A stretch of DNA of 64,000 bases from DAHUXD01 sp963805495 (lineage in GTDB: Bacteria; Acidobacteriota; Thermoanaerobaculia; UBA5066; Gp7-AA6). This document shows positions 50,849-59,830 of the stretch, piece by piece. Under the pieces are notes generated by a model, which saw nothing but the letters and a program-made list of their open reading frames with translations, had not been told where the DNA came from and did no database searches. A program made the translations under genes and the position numbers. The number at the start of each line of letters is the position of its first letter. The first letter of the stretch is position 1. The stretch is taken from assembly GCA_963805495.1 (NCBI GenBank), contig CAWDUQ010000002.1:930001-994000 (forward strand), read 5' to 3'.

Positions 50849-51808
50849 ATGGCAACAACCGACGCAAAGTCGGGGGCTTCCGGGCCCTCGGTGAGCATCG
50901 GCCTGCCCGTGTACAACGGCGAGGAATTCCTCGAGGACGCGCTCGCCTCCGTCGCCGCCCAGACCTTTTCGGATTACGAGCTCATCATCTCGGACAACGC
51001 GTCCTCCGATGCGACGCCCTCGATCGCGCAGCGTCATGCCGCCCGGGATCCGCGCATCCGCTACCACCGGAACCCGAACAACATCGGGGGCGATCGCAAT
51101 TACTACCGGTGCATCGAGCTTTCCCGGGGGAAGTATTTCCTGGGCGTCGCCCACGACGATCGGCTGCATCCGGACTATCTCCGCCGCGTCGTCGAGGTGA
51201 TGGAGGCCGACCCCTCGGTCGTGTTCTGCCACTCGCGTGCGAGCCGGATCGACGGCTCCGGCGAGGTCGTCGGGGCCTACGAGGCGCGCCCCTTTTCGAC
51301 GTCGCCCCTGCCGCGGGACCGTTTCCGCGATGCCATCGGTCTTCGCCCGGTGATCGCTCATCTCGGAGTCATCCGGACGAGCGTGCTGCGGCGGATGCCG
51401 CCGCTCGTCGTCTACCCGGCCTCCGACGCCTACTGGCAGGCCGAGTTCGCCCTCCGGGGCAGGCTCGTGGAAATTCCGGAGCCGCTCTTCTATCGGCGGG
51501 TCCACGTTCGCAGCGGCGGCGCAATTCCCCTGCACGAACGGATCCGCTGGTCGGACCCCTCCCGGGCCGGCGCGGTCATCTTCCCGGCCTGGCGCCGCCC
51601 CATGGAATACGCCCGCTCCGTCATGCGGGTGCCGCTGACCCCGACGGAGCGCCTCCAGTGCATGGCGGAGATCGTCCGATATCAGTGGAGACGCGGGGGC
51701 GCGCGGCCCCTGCTGCGCGACGTCAAGTCGGCCGCGAAAACCGTGCTCGGCCGTTCGACGCTCGGCCGGGGGCTCCTCGACGCGTGGAGACGAGTGCGCG
51801 GGCGCTGA
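50849..51808 (+). CDS. Family 2 glycosyltransferase
   Basis: A GT-A fold glycosyltransferase of 319 residues. It has VSIGLPVYNGEEFLEDALAS, SDNASSDATPSIAQ for nucleotide binding, and the metal-binding DxD-like HDDRLHPDY (about residue 108). The C-terminal part is variable with a basic end, and there is no transmembrane helix. It transfers a sugar from an NDP-sugar to an unknown acceptor. It is the first gene of the plus-strand sugar cluster extending to 57.8 kb, 49 nt after gene D. Only 14 nt separate it from the methyltransferase gene, so they are likely cotranscribed. Confidence 0.88.
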   Translation: MATTDAKSGASGPSVSIGLPVYNGEEFLEDALASVAAQTFSDYELIISDNASSDATPSIAQRHAARDPRIRYHRNPNNIGGDRNYYRCIELSRGKYFLGVAHDDRLHPDYLRRVVEVMEADPSVVFCHSRASRIDGSGEVVGAYEARPFSTSPLPRDRFRDAIGLRPVIAHLGVIRTSVLRRMPPLVVYPASDAYWQAEFALRGRLVEIPEPLFYRRVHVRSGGAIPLHERIRWSDPSRAGAVIFPAWRRPMEYARSVMRVPLTPTERLQCMAEIVRYQWRRGGARPLLRDVKSAAKTVLGRSTLGRGLLDAWRRVRGR

Positions 51809-51822
51809 TAGCCTGCGCCCCG

Positions 51823-53073
51823 ATGAACGTCATGAATGCTTCGCCCGCGCAGCGGTGCCGATTCTGCGCAACACCGCTCGAGCGCGTGTTCGTCGATCTC
51901 GGCATGTCCCCCCTCTGCGAGACCTTCCTCAAGCCCGAGGAGCTCAACCGCATGGAGCCCTTCTACCCGCTGAAAGTCTGGGTCTGCGAGGCCTGCTTCC
52001 TGGTGCAGCTCCAGGAGTACGTCTCCCCGGCCGAGATCTTCACGGAATACGCGTACTTCTCCTCGTTCTCGACCTCGTGGCTCGAGCACGCGAAGGCCTA
52101 CACCGACATGGCGACGGCCCGGTTCGGCCTCGGGCCAGCCTCTCAGGTCGTCGAGATCGCGAGCAACGACGGATACCTGCTCCAGTACTTCGTCGAAAAG
52201 GGCGTTCCCGTGCTCGGCGTCGAGCCGGCGGCCAACGTCGCGAAGGCGGCGGTCGAGCGCGGCGTGCCGACCGTCGTGCGCTTCTTCGGCCGCGCGACGG
52301 CCGGGGACCTCGTGAAGAGCCACGGCACGGCAGACCTCATCGTCGGCAACAACGTCCTGGCGCACGTTCCGGACATCAACGACTTCGTGGGCGGGCTCAG
52401 GATCCTCCTCTCCGCCGGCGGCGCCGTGACGATGGAGTTCCCGCACCTCTGGCGGCTGATGGAAGAGAACCAGTTCGACACGATTTACCACGAGCATTTT
52501 TCGTACCTGTCGTTTTCCACGGTCCGCGAGGTCTTCGCCGCGCACGGTCTGCGGCTCTTCGACGTCGAGCGCCTCTCGACCCACGGAGGCTCGCTGCGGA
52601 TCTTCGCGTGCCACGCCGACGATCCGCGGCCCACGGGACCGCGCGCCGAGACGCTCGCGGCCGAGGAGCAGGCGGCCGGCTTCCGATCCATCGAGCGCTA
52701 CACGACGTTCGCGCCGCAGGTCGAGGAGACCAAACGCGCGCTCCTCGATTTCCTGATCGCGGCGCGCCGGAGCGGAGCGTCGATCGCCGCGTACGGGGCG
52801 CCGGGCAAGGGCAACACGCTCCTGAACTACTGCGGGATCCGGACCGATTTCGTCGATTACGCGGTCGACCGCAATCCCTACAAGCACGGCCGATATACCC
52901 CGGGCACCCACATTCCGATCTTTCCGCCGGAAAGGATCCGCGAGACCCGGCCGGACTACGTGCTGATTCTTCCCTGGAACCTCCGGGACGAGATCGTCGG
53001 CCAGCTCGCGGGCGTGCGGGAGTGGGGAGGACAGTTCGTGGTCCCGATCCCCCGCGTGGCGGTGATTTCCTGA
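51823..53073 (+). CDS. Sugar C-methyltransferase-like SAM enzyme with N-terminal zinc site
   Basis: 416 residues; an ATG at 51832 is an alternative start. It has the three-part layout of NDP-hexose C-3-methyltransferases (TylCIII/NovU type). The N-terminal zinc domain uses CRFC and CEAC Cys pairs (MSPLCETFL between). The SAM domain has VVEIASNDGYLLQYF and DLIVGNNVLAHVPD, with the catalytic His-Glu region YHEHFSYLS. The C-terminal domain has AAYGAPGKGNTLLNYCG. It should add a methyl branch to a keto sugar. The neighbouring epimerase and nucleotidyltransferase genes fit a branched deoxysugar pathway. It overlaps rfbC by one base. Confidence 0.9.
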   Translation: MNVMNASPAQRCRFCATPLERVFVDLGMSPLCETFLKPEELNRMEPFYPLKVWVCEACFLVQLQEYVSPAEIFTEYAYFSSFSTSWLEHAKAYTDMATARFGLGPASQVVEIASNDGYLLQYFVEKGVPVLGVEPAANVAKAAVERGVPTVVRFFGRATAGDLVKSHGTADLIVGNNVLAHVPDINDFVGGLRILLSAGGAVTMEFPHLWRLMEENQFDTIYHEHFSYLSFSTVREVFAAHGLRLFDVERLSTHGGSLRIFACHADDPRPTGPRAETLAAEEQAAGFRSIERYTTFAPQVEETKRALLDFLIAARRSGASIAAYGAPGKGNTLLNYCGIRTDFVDYAVDRNPYKHGRYTPGTHIPIFPPERIRETRPDYVLILPWNLRDEIVGQLAGVREWGGQFVVPIPRVAVIS

Positions 53074-53603
53074 TGAAGTTCCAGGAGACGTCTCTCCCCG
53101 GCGCCTTCGTGATCGAGCCCGACCGGTTCGAGGACTCGCGGGGCTTCTTCGCACGGACCTTCTGCGCGGCGGAGTTCGCCGAGCGGGGGCTCGATGCGCG
53201 CGTCGCCCAGGCGAACGTCTCCTTCAACGACCGCCGCGGGACGCTGCGCGGAATGCACTACCAGCGGCCGCCGCACGCCGAAGCCAAGCTCGTGCGCTGC
53301 ACACGGGGCGCCATTCACGACGTCGTGATCGACCTGCGGCGGGACTCCCCCGCGTTCCGCAGTCATTTCGCCGTGCGTCTGACCGCGGAGAACCGGACGA
53401 TGCTCTATGTGCCCGAGGGCCTGGCGCACGGTTACCTCACGCTCGAGGATGCGACGGAGGTCGCGTACCAGATGTCCGTGCCGTACAGCCCCGACCATGG
53501 TGCGGGCGTTCGCTTCGACGATCCGGCCTTCGGGATCGCCTGGCCCGAGCCGGTGCGCGTGATCGCAGAGCGCGACCGCACTTATCCGGACTTCGCGGAA
53601 TGA
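53073..53603 (+). CDS. rfbC: dTDP-4-dehydrorhamnose 3,5-epimerase family
   Basis: A cupin-fold sugar epimerase of 176 residues. It has EDSRGFFARTF, NVSFNDRRGTLRGMHYQRPP with the catalytic His, VRCTRGAIHDVVIDLR, and VPEGLAHGYLTLED with the Tyr nearby. The length and motifs fit RfbC/RmlC, though relatives act as 3-epimerases or 5-epimerases on other NDP-sugars. No rmlA, rmlB or rmlD is in the window and a CDP-sugar type nucleotidyltransferase is nearby, so the true substrate may be a CDP- or other NDP-4-keto sugar. It is coupled on both sides (TGATG before, ATGA after). Confidence 0.88.
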   Translation: MKFQETSLPGAFVIEPDRFEDSRGFFARTFCAAEFAERGLDARVAQANVSFNDRRGTLRGMHYQRPPHAEAKLVRCTRGAIHDVVIDLRRDSPAFRSHFAVRLTAENRTMLYVPEGLAHGYLTLEDATEVAYQMSVPYSPDHGAGVRFDDPAFGIAWPEPVRVIAERDRTYPDFAE

Positions 53604-54931
53604 GCGCGGCCGGTTCGCTTTCGGAGGCCCGGCGGACGGCAGACCTGCCTGCCCTGGGCGGGAAGATGCACGAGCTCGTCGCGAGGCTCTACCCCGTCTG
53701 CCGCAGCATCACGGGTGACGGCCTGCGCCAGACCCTGCGCGTGCTGCGCGAGGAAACCGGGCTGACGATCCACGAGGTCCCCTCGGGCACGGCGGTCCTC
53801 GACTGGACCGTGCCGAACGAGTGGAACATCCGCGACGCCTGGGTCGCGGACGCGCGGGGTGAGCGCGTCATCGACTTTCGAAAGTCCAACCTGCACGTCG
53901 TCAACTACAGCGCGCCGGTGCGCGGCCGCTTCTCATTGTCGGAGCTGCGCCCGCGGCTTCATACTCTTCCCGACCGGCCCGACTGGGTCCCCTACCGCAC
54001 GTCCTATTACGTCGAGGACTGGGGCTTCTGTCTGGCTCATCGCGACCTCGAACGGCTGGGAGAGGGCCCCTACGACGTCGTGATCGACTCGACCCTCGCT
54101 CCGGGAAGCCTCAGCTATGGCGAGCTGCTGCTGCCGGGCTCTCTCCCCGACGAGGTGCTGCTCTCGGCGCACGCCTGCCACCCGTCGCTCGCCAACGACA
54201 ACCTCTCCGGCCTGGCGCTCCTCGCGACGCTCGCGAGGATGCTCTCGGGCGTCGAACGCCGCTACTCCTACCGCTTCCTGTTCCTGCCCGGGACGATCGG
54301 CTCGATCACCTGGCTCGCGAGAAACGAGGCCGCGGCCGCCCGGGTCCGCCACGGCCTGACGGCGGCCTGCGTCGGCGACGCCGGCCCGCTGACGTACAAG
54401 AAGAGCCGGCGGGGCGACGCCGAGATCGATCGCGCCGCGCAGCACGTCCTGAAGCACTCGGGCGAAACGCACCGCGTCGTCGACTTCTCGCCCTACGGTT
54501 ACGACGAACGGCAGTACAACTCGCCCGGTTTCAATCTCGCGGTCGGCAGCCTGACCCGTACGCCGCACGGCGCGTACCCCGAGTACCACACCTCGGCCGA
54601 CGACGTCGGTTTCGTGCGACCCGAGAGCCTCGCCGGATCTCTGCGCGCATACCTCGCGGTCGTCGCCGTCCTCGAAGGCAACGGTCGGTACCGGAACACG
54701 CACCCGAAAGGCGAGCCGCAGCTCGGCCGGCGCGGCCTCTATCGGGCGATCGGCGGCGAGCCCGACCCGGGGCAGCTCCAGATGGCGATGCTCTGGGTGC
54801 TCAATCTCTCCGACGGCGAGCCGACGCTGCTCGACGTCGCCGACCGCGCCGGCCTCCCGTTCGACCGCGTGCGCGCCGCCGCGGACACCCTGCTCGCTCA
54901 CGGCCTCCTCGAGCCGGCAACCTCGTCCTGA
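53600..54931 (+). CDS. DUF4910 / M28-like aminopeptidase-fold protein
   Basis: 443 residues. The family pattern is recognisable: ARLYPVCRSITGDGLRQTLR, VPNEWNIRDAWVAD, then an M28-like core with LLSAHACHPSLANDNLSG, VGDAG, PYGYDERQYNSPGFNLAVGS and EYHTSADDVGF, which supply candidate zinc ligands. A winged-helix-like C-terminal part (LDVADRAGLPFDRVRAAADT) ends the protein. Members of this family occur often in surface-polysaccharide clusters, where their activity is not established; a hydrolase or amidase acting on an aminoacylated sugar is possible. There is no signal peptide, so it is cytosolic. The start overlaps the rfbC stop (ATGA). Confidence 0.83.
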   Translation: MSAAGSLSEARRTADLPALGGKMHELVARLYPVCRSITGDGLRQTLRVLREETGLTIHEVPSGTAVLDWTVPNEWNIRDAWVADARGERVIDFRKSNLHVVNYSAPVRGRFSLSELRPRLHTLPDRPDWVPYRTSYYVEDWGFCLAHRDLERLGEGPYDVVIDSTLAPGSLSYGELLLPGSLPDEVLLSAHACHPSLANDNLSGLALLATLARMLSGVERRYSYRFLFLPGTIGSITWLARNEAAAARVRHGLTAACVGDAGPLTYKKSRRGDAEIDRAAQHVLKHSGETHRVVDFSPYGYDERQYNSPGFNLAVGSLTRTPHGAYPEYHTSADDVGFVRPESLAGSLRAYLAVVAVLEGNGRYRNTHPKGEPQLGRRGLYRAIGGEPDPGQLQMAMLWVLNLSDGEPTLLDVADRAGLPFDRVRAAADTLLAHGLLEPATSS

Positions 54932-54933
54932 GC

Positions 54934-54942
54934 TGGTACAAT
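54934..54942 (+). promoter_or_regulatory. Extended -10 promoter candidate before the cytidylyltransferase gene
   Basis: TGGTACAAT (TG at 54934-54935, TACAAT 54937-54942) forms an extended -10 element about 25 nt upstream of ATG 54967, just after the preceding stop. No good -35 is present. It could give an internal start within the sugar operon. Confidence 0.4.
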
Positions 54943-54966
54943 GGTCGCGAACCGAAAAACCAAGCC

Positions 54967-55755
54967 ATGAAGGTCGTTCTCTTCTGCGGCGGCCTTGGGA
55001 TGCGTCTCAAGGAGTACTCCGAAATCATCCCGAAGCCGATGATCAACATCGGCTACCGGCCCATTCTCTGGTACGTGATGAAGTACTACGCGCATTTCGG
55101 CCACAAGGAATTCATCCTGTGCCTGGGCTACAAGGCCGACATCATCAAGAACTACTTCCTCAACTACAACGAGTACCTCTCGAACGACTTCACGCTGACG
55201 AACGGCGGCCGTGACATCGCGCTCGCTTCGAGCGACATCCAGGACTGGAAGATCACTTTCGTCGACACCGGCCTGCACGCGAACATCGGGATGCGGCTGA
55301 AGGCGGTCCAGAAGTACGTCGAAAACGACGAGCTGTTTCTGGCCAACTACACCGACGGCCTGTCGGACTGCCCGCTCCCCGTCCTCGTCGACACGATGCG
55401 CGAGAAGAAGAAGGCCGGGATCTTTCTCTCCACGCGCCCCGGGTTCACCTTTCACCTCGTCAGCGCGACCGGCGACGGCAGCGTCACCGACATCAAGGAC
55501 GTCTCGAAATCGGACATCTGGGTCAACGCCGGGTTCTTCGTCTTTCGTCCCTCGATCTTCGACTCGATCCGGCCCGGAGAGGAGCTCGTTCAGGAGCCCT
55601 TCCAGCGCCTGATCGCGAAGAAAGAGCTGATCACGCACAAGTACGAGGGCTTCTTCGTCGGCATGGACACGTTCAAGGAAAAGCAGATGCTCGACGACAT
55701 GTACGCGCGCGGCGAAACTCCCTGGGAGGTCTGGAAACCGGCGGGCCCGCGCTGA
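54967..55755 (+). CDS. Glucose-1-phosphate cytidylyltransferase-like nucleotidyltransferase
   Basis: A nucleotidyltransferase of 262 residues. It has VLFCGGLGMRLKEYSEIIPK at the N-terminus, PMINIGYRPILWYVMKYYAH, HKEFILCLGYKADIIKNYF, ANYTDGLSDCPLP with the metal Asp, and WVNAGFFVFRP. The GYKADIIKNYF and NYTDGLSD patterns fit the RfbF/DdhA (CDP-glucose) branch better than RmlA. It would activate a hexose-1-phosphate, giving the precursor for the methyl-branched deoxysugar that the upstream genes suggest. The expected CDP-glucose 4,6-dehydratase is missing from the window. Codon usage matches the high-GC neighbours. Confidence 0.87.
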   Translation: MKVVLFCGGLGMRLKEYSEIIPKPMINIGYRPILWYVMKYYAHFGHKEFILCLGYKADIIKNYFLNYNEYLSNDFTLTNGGRDIALASSDIQDWKITFVDTGLHANIGMRLKAVQKYVENDELFLANYTDGLSDCPLPVLVDTMREKKKAGIFLSTRPGFTFHLVSATGDGSVTDIKDVSKSDIWVNAGFFVFRPSIFDSIRPGEELVQEPFQRLIAKKELITHKYEGFFVGMDTFKEKQMLDDMYARGETPWEVWKPAGPR

Positions 55756-55771
55756 GGATGCTCGAGCCCGC

Positions 55772-57124
55772 ATGAGCGCGAAGCCGCCTCTCGCCGACCA
55801 CGCCGCCCCGCCCCTGGCGGAGTCGGCTCGCTCGGCGGAGCTGCGCCGGCGAGCGCACGATCTCGTCCCCGGTGGCGCCCACACGTACGCCAAGGGCGAG
55901 GACCAGTATCCCGAGGGTGCTCCCGCCTTCATCGTCCGGGGCCGCGGCTGCCACGTCTGGGACCTCGACGGCCGGGAGTTCATCGAGTACGGCATGGGAC
56001 TGAGGTCGGTGACTCTCGGCCACGCCCATCCCGCCGTCGTCGAGGCCGCCGCGGCCGCCATGCGCCTGGGAGCGAACTTCACCCGGCCCTCATCCCTCGA
56101 GGTCGAGTGCGCCGAGCGGCTCCTCGGATTGATCGAGGGCGCCGACATGGCGAAATTCTGCAAAAACGGCTCGGATGCCACGACAGCCGCCGTCAAGCTC
56201 GCCCGCGCCTGCACCGGACGCGACCTCGTCGCCATCTGCCGGGATCAGCCGTTCTTCTCGACCGACGACTGGTTCATCGGGACGACGGCCATGCCGGCCG
56301 GCATCCCGAAGAGCACGAGCGCCCTGACGCTGAATTTCCGCTACAACGACCTCGAGAGCGTCGACGCGCTCCTGCGCCGGTTCCCGGGCCAGATCGCCTG
56401 CCTGGTCCTCGAGGCCGCAGCGGTCGAGGAGCCGGCCGAAGGATTCCTCGAGGGGTTGCGCGACCGCTGCCACGCGGACGGCGCCCTTCTCGTCTTCGAC
56501 GAGATGATCACGGGGTTTCGCTGGCACCTCAAAGGCGCGCAGAAGCTCTACGGCGTCACGCCGGACCTCTCCACCTTCGGGAAGGCCCTCGCGAACGGCT
56601 TCTCCGTCTCGGCCCTCGTTGGCAAGCGCGAGTTCATGGAGCGGGGCGGCCTTCGCCACTCGGGGGAACGCGTCTTTCTTCTCTCGACCACGCACGGCGC
56701 CGAGAGCCACGGGCTGGCGGCGGCGATCGAGACCATGAAGATCTACGAGCGCGAGGGGGTCGTCGAGGTCCTCCACGGGCAGGGGGCGAGGCTTCGAGCC
56801 GGGCTCGAGGACGCGGCCCGCCACCACGGAGTCGAGAAGCATTTCCAGGTGCTCGGCCGGGACTGCAACCTCGTCTACACGGCGAGGGACGCCGACGGGA
56901 AGCCCTCCCAGTCTTTTCGCACGCTGGTGCTCCAGGAGACTCTCAAGCGGGGCATTCTCATGCCATCGCTCGTCGTGAGCTTTGCGCACGGGAACGACGA
57001 GATCGATCGGACGGTCGAAGCGGTCGGCGAGGCGCTCGCCGTGTACCGGAAGGCGCTCGACGGCGGGATCGAGCGGTTCCTCGAGGGGCGCCCGGTCAAG
57101 CCGGTCTTCCGGCAGGGCAACTGA
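55772..57124 (+). CDS. Class III aminotransferase, glutamate-1-semialdehyde aminomutase-like
   Basis: A PLP enzyme of 450 residues. It has PGGAHTYAKGEDQYPEGAPA at the N-terminus, a CHVWDLDGREFIEYGMGLRS core, LVFDEMITGFR with the PLP-ring Asp, and the Schiff-base Lys271 in STFGKALANGF. It resembles HemL, but it lies in a sugar cluster and lacks tetrapyrrole neighbours. HemL-like paralogues in polysaccharide loci are thought to act on other substrates, so I do not call it hemL. It is 16 nt downstream of the cytidylyltransferase gene and followed by PIG-L after 11 nt. It could supply an amino sugar or an amino acid substituent. Confidence 0.85.
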   Translation: MSAKPPLADHAAPPLAESARSAELRRRAHDLVPGGAHTYAKGEDQYPEGAPAFIVRGRGCHVWDLDGREFIEYGMGLRSVTLGHAHPAVVEAAAAAMRLGANFTRPSSLEVECAERLLGLIEGADMAKFCKNGSDATTAAVKLARACTGRDLVAICRDQPFFSTDDWFIGTTAMPAGIPKSTSALTLNFRYNDLESVDALLRRFPGQIACLVLEAAAVEEPAEGFLEGLRDRCHADGALLVFDEMITGFRWHLKGAQKLYGVTPDLSTFGKALANGFSVSALVGKREFMERGGLRHSGERVFLLSTTHGAESHGLAAAIETMKIYEREGVVEVLHGQGARLRAGLEDAARHHGVEKHFQVLGRDCNLVYTARDADGKPSQSFRTLVLQETLKRGILMPSLVVSFAHGNDEIDRTVEAVGEALAVYRKALDGGIERFLEGRPVKPVFRQGN

Positions 57125-57135
57125 CGACCGATCGC

Positions 57136-57798
57136 ATGCTGCGCCTCGAGCTTCCGCGCCGGCCGAAAACCCCGCTCCGCATTCTCTGCCTCGGGGCGCA
57201 CTCGGACGACATCGAGATCGGCTGCGGCGGGACGCTACTTCAGCTGCTCGAACGGCCGGGACCGGTCGAGATCGACTGGGTCGTCTTCAGCGGTTCCCCT
57301 GTACGGGTCCGCGAGGCACGCCGCAGCGCCCGCTCGCTGGCCCATGGCGCCAGGGCGCTGCGATTCCAGTCCCGCGCCTTCCGCGACGGATTCTTCCCTT
57401 CGCAATCCGTCCGCATCAAGGAGGAGTTCGAGCGCCTCAAGCGTCGGCCGTCCCCCGACCTCGTCTTCTGCCCCTGGAAGGGCGACGCCCACCAGGATCA
57501 CCGGACCCTCGCCGAGCTCGCCTGGAACACATTTCGCGACCACCTGATCCTCGAGTACGAGATCCCCAAGTACGACGGCGATCTGCGGTCCCCCAACCTC
57601 TACGTCCCGCTGTCCGAGGCCATTTGCCGGACGAAGATCGAGCACATCCTGAAGGCCTTTCCGTCGCAGGCAGGCAACCAGTGGTTCTCGACGCCGACAC
57701 ATTCTGGTCGCCGCTTCGCCTGCGCGGAATCGAATCCAACTCCCCCTCCCGACTTCGCCGAGGGCTTTTACTGCCGTAAGACCGTTCTCGCGTCCTGA
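57136..57798 (+). CDS. PIG-L family deacetylase
   Basis: A zinc-dependent N-acetylglucosaminyl deacetylase family member of about 220 residues. It has LCLGAHSDDIEIGCGGTLLQ with the His-Asp-Asp metal motif and CPWKGDAHQDHRTLAEL with the second His. Near the C-terminus the frame is open, but residues about 186-205 make no sense there. In the +1 frame, 57695-57750 reads DTFWSPLRLRGIESNSPS, as expected for the family, so two compensating single-base changes (one near 57691-57695, one near 57741-57751) probably altered about 19 residues. The end FAEGFYCRKTVL is back in the normal frame. It likely deacetylates an N-acetyl sugar in the cluster. Confidence 0.85.
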   Translation: MLRLELPRRPKTPLRILCLGAHSDDIEIGCGGTLLQLLERPGPVEIDWVVFSGSPVRVREARRSARSLAHGARALRFQSRAFRDGFFPSQSVRIKEEFERLKRRPSPDLVFCPWKGDAHQDHRTLAELAWNTFRDHLILEYEIPKYDGDLRSPNLYVPLSEAICRTKIEHILKAFPSQAGNQWFSTPTHSGRRFACAESNPTPPPDFAEGFYCRKTVLAS

Positions 57799-57986
57799 GC
57801 TACGACTGGCCGTCTCGGCTCGTACAACGATGGATCGACACCGAGCCGCTCAGCTCGCGACCTCCAGCTGCCGCTGATCTCGCCGTTCGTCCGGTAACGG
57901 GGCTCGATTGAAGCATGCTCGTGTTGGACAATCTGGTTCGTCACCAGGGACTGAAAGCGGGCGATCTGGTGCCACTCGCGCCGTGA

Positions 57987-59766
57987 CTAGGCGCTCACCA
58001 CCGCCGACACGAACCCCTGGTGCCTCAGAAGATCCAGGATGTTCTCCGTCGCGTCTTCCGCGCTCTCCCCTACGGTATCGATCGTCAACTCCGGGCTGCT
58101 TGGAGCTTCATATGGATCATCCACTCCCGTGAGCCCTTTCAATTCGCCCGCCAACGCTCGAGCATACAGGCCCTTGACGTCGCGACTCTTGCACACCTCG
58201 AGCGGCGTGCTGATATGCACCTCAATAAACTTGCCAGTTTCAAACCGAGCCCGTACCTGATCGCGTGTAGCGCGATATGGACTGACGGCCGCGCACACCA
58301 CTACGCCCTCATGCCGCACAATTTCCGACGCAACGAAACCGATTCGCAAGACGTTGACCTCGCGATCCTCGTGGCTAAACCCCAGCCCACGGGACAAATG
58401 TGTTCGGACGACGTCACCGTCCAGCACAGTCACCCTCCGGCCATGCTCGTGCAGCTTGGTCGCGAGAATCTCCGCGATTGTAGATATTCCTGCGCTCGGC
58501 AAGCCTGTAGGCCAAGTACAGAACCCTAGCTTGTCGCGCGGCGGAAGGCACGCGCAAGAATGTCTGCAACCTCTGGGCGCGTGTACCAGGACGGCAATAG
58601 CCGCCCTCGTCTGAGGTAGTCGTCGCGGACTTCTGATCCGGATAGACTGGATCCTCGTCCCAGATGCCAGACCGTCCCAGTCTGAGTATCGAGCCCGTCG
58701 GGCAAGTAAACAAATTCCTTGAACAGCATCGGCCGGACCCCTATCTCGTGCTGATAGCGCTGCGCGAGCTCATGGGCAGCAAATGGTTCAAAGAACGGAA
58801 CGCCATTGGAGTTTTTGCCTGGACTGGCGTGATCGCGGCCAATGATAAAGTGGTTCGCTCCGTAATTTCGCCTTATGATCATGTGCGAGAGCGCTTCTCG
58901 CGGTCGAGCCATGCGCATCGCGAGCGGAAGAATGCTGAGGTGAGTGCGTGCAGCGTCGTAGTTCGTCGCGACCAGCGATTGGACGCATCGCACTCGGGTG
59001 AAGTAATCCAGATCGTCGGGCCTCGTTACTCCGACCGTCGGATGGATCAAAAGTGAACCGGCTACCGCCTCCGTAGCTCGCTTTGTGAGTTCCTCGTGGC
59101 TCCGGTGCATCGGATTTCGTGTCTGAAAGGCCACGATCTCGGCGGCCGAGCCATCAGATGATCACGAACGGTCTGGGACGACTGCCGTAGGAAGGCAAAG
59201 TCGTAGTGCTTGGGTACTTCCAACACTGTGAGCGGCCCGGATACATAAGATCTGGGCCAGCGAGCCATTTCGGCCACCAGAGGATGGCGAGTATCGCGAG
59301 TCCCAGTCACGACCTGGGCTTCGTGTTCATAGTCCCATCCGAAGATCTCCTCTATGCTCAGCAGCGCAATGATCTGATTCGTCGGGCTTCGAAGCACAAT
59401 CTCCCTGCCGACATCGACCTCTGCCGACGACTCGATGGGGAGAGTCACCGGAATCGGATAGAATGTCCCTTCTGCCAGCCGCATGTCATCAAGCACGCCC
59501 ATGTAATCCGCTTGGCCCATAAAACGATCGAGGGGCGACAAGGCTCCAGTGGCCAGCAGCTCCAGGTCGCACAGGGTCCGAGCCGACACCTGGAAGGATG
59601 GCAAATGAGAGGCATAGCTTTTGAGCTCTGCTCTCACCTTCGGGTCGCCAACCACCAAGTCGACCAGACGCGATCCGTATGGGCCGATCAGCGACGAGGA
59701 CACGGAGGATGAGGCGGTAGGTTCGATCTGTCTACCCGATCTTGCATTCGATTCGATGGCCTCCAA
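57987..59766 (-). pseudogene. Bifunctional ATP sulfurylase-APS kinase (PAPS synthesis), two frameshifts and a P-loop substitution
   Basis: The sulfurylase part (59766 to about 58535) has SLIGPYGSRLVDLVVGD, the catalytic FQTRNPMHRSHEEL and LPLAMRMARPREALSHMIIR with GRDHASPG. The kinase part (58535-57987) has VLDGDVVRTHLSRGLGFSHE, REVNVLRIGFVASEIVRHEG and YEAPSSPELTIDT. One base seems missing near 59141-59150 and another near 58533-58538, at the Sat-to-CysC joint; adding them gives one protein of about 590 residues. The APS kinase P-loop reads SAGIST instead of SAGKST (codon ATA at 58487-58485), which should abolish ATP binding if real. The start is uncertain (TTG 59766 or GTG 59703). It is divergent from the DHH gene. 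The GC content here is visibly lower than in the rest of the window. Confidence 0.8.
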
Positions 59767-59830
59767 GGTCTCGCAACGGCGAGCGCAAATGCTACCATCA
59801 ACCCGTCCGACCCCTAGGGCTCTACATCTG

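Noticed and set aside
55772..57124. Calling the class III aminotransferase hemL
   Set aside because: The fold and Lys motif fit, but context is a sugar cluster without tetrapyrrole genes, and HemL-like paralogues are common in such loci.
57915..57983. Tiny open frame MLVLDNLVRHQGLKAGDLVP... between PIG-L and the sulfation genes
   Set aside because: Only 22 codons and no ribosome-binding site. It might be a remnant, but nothing supports expression.
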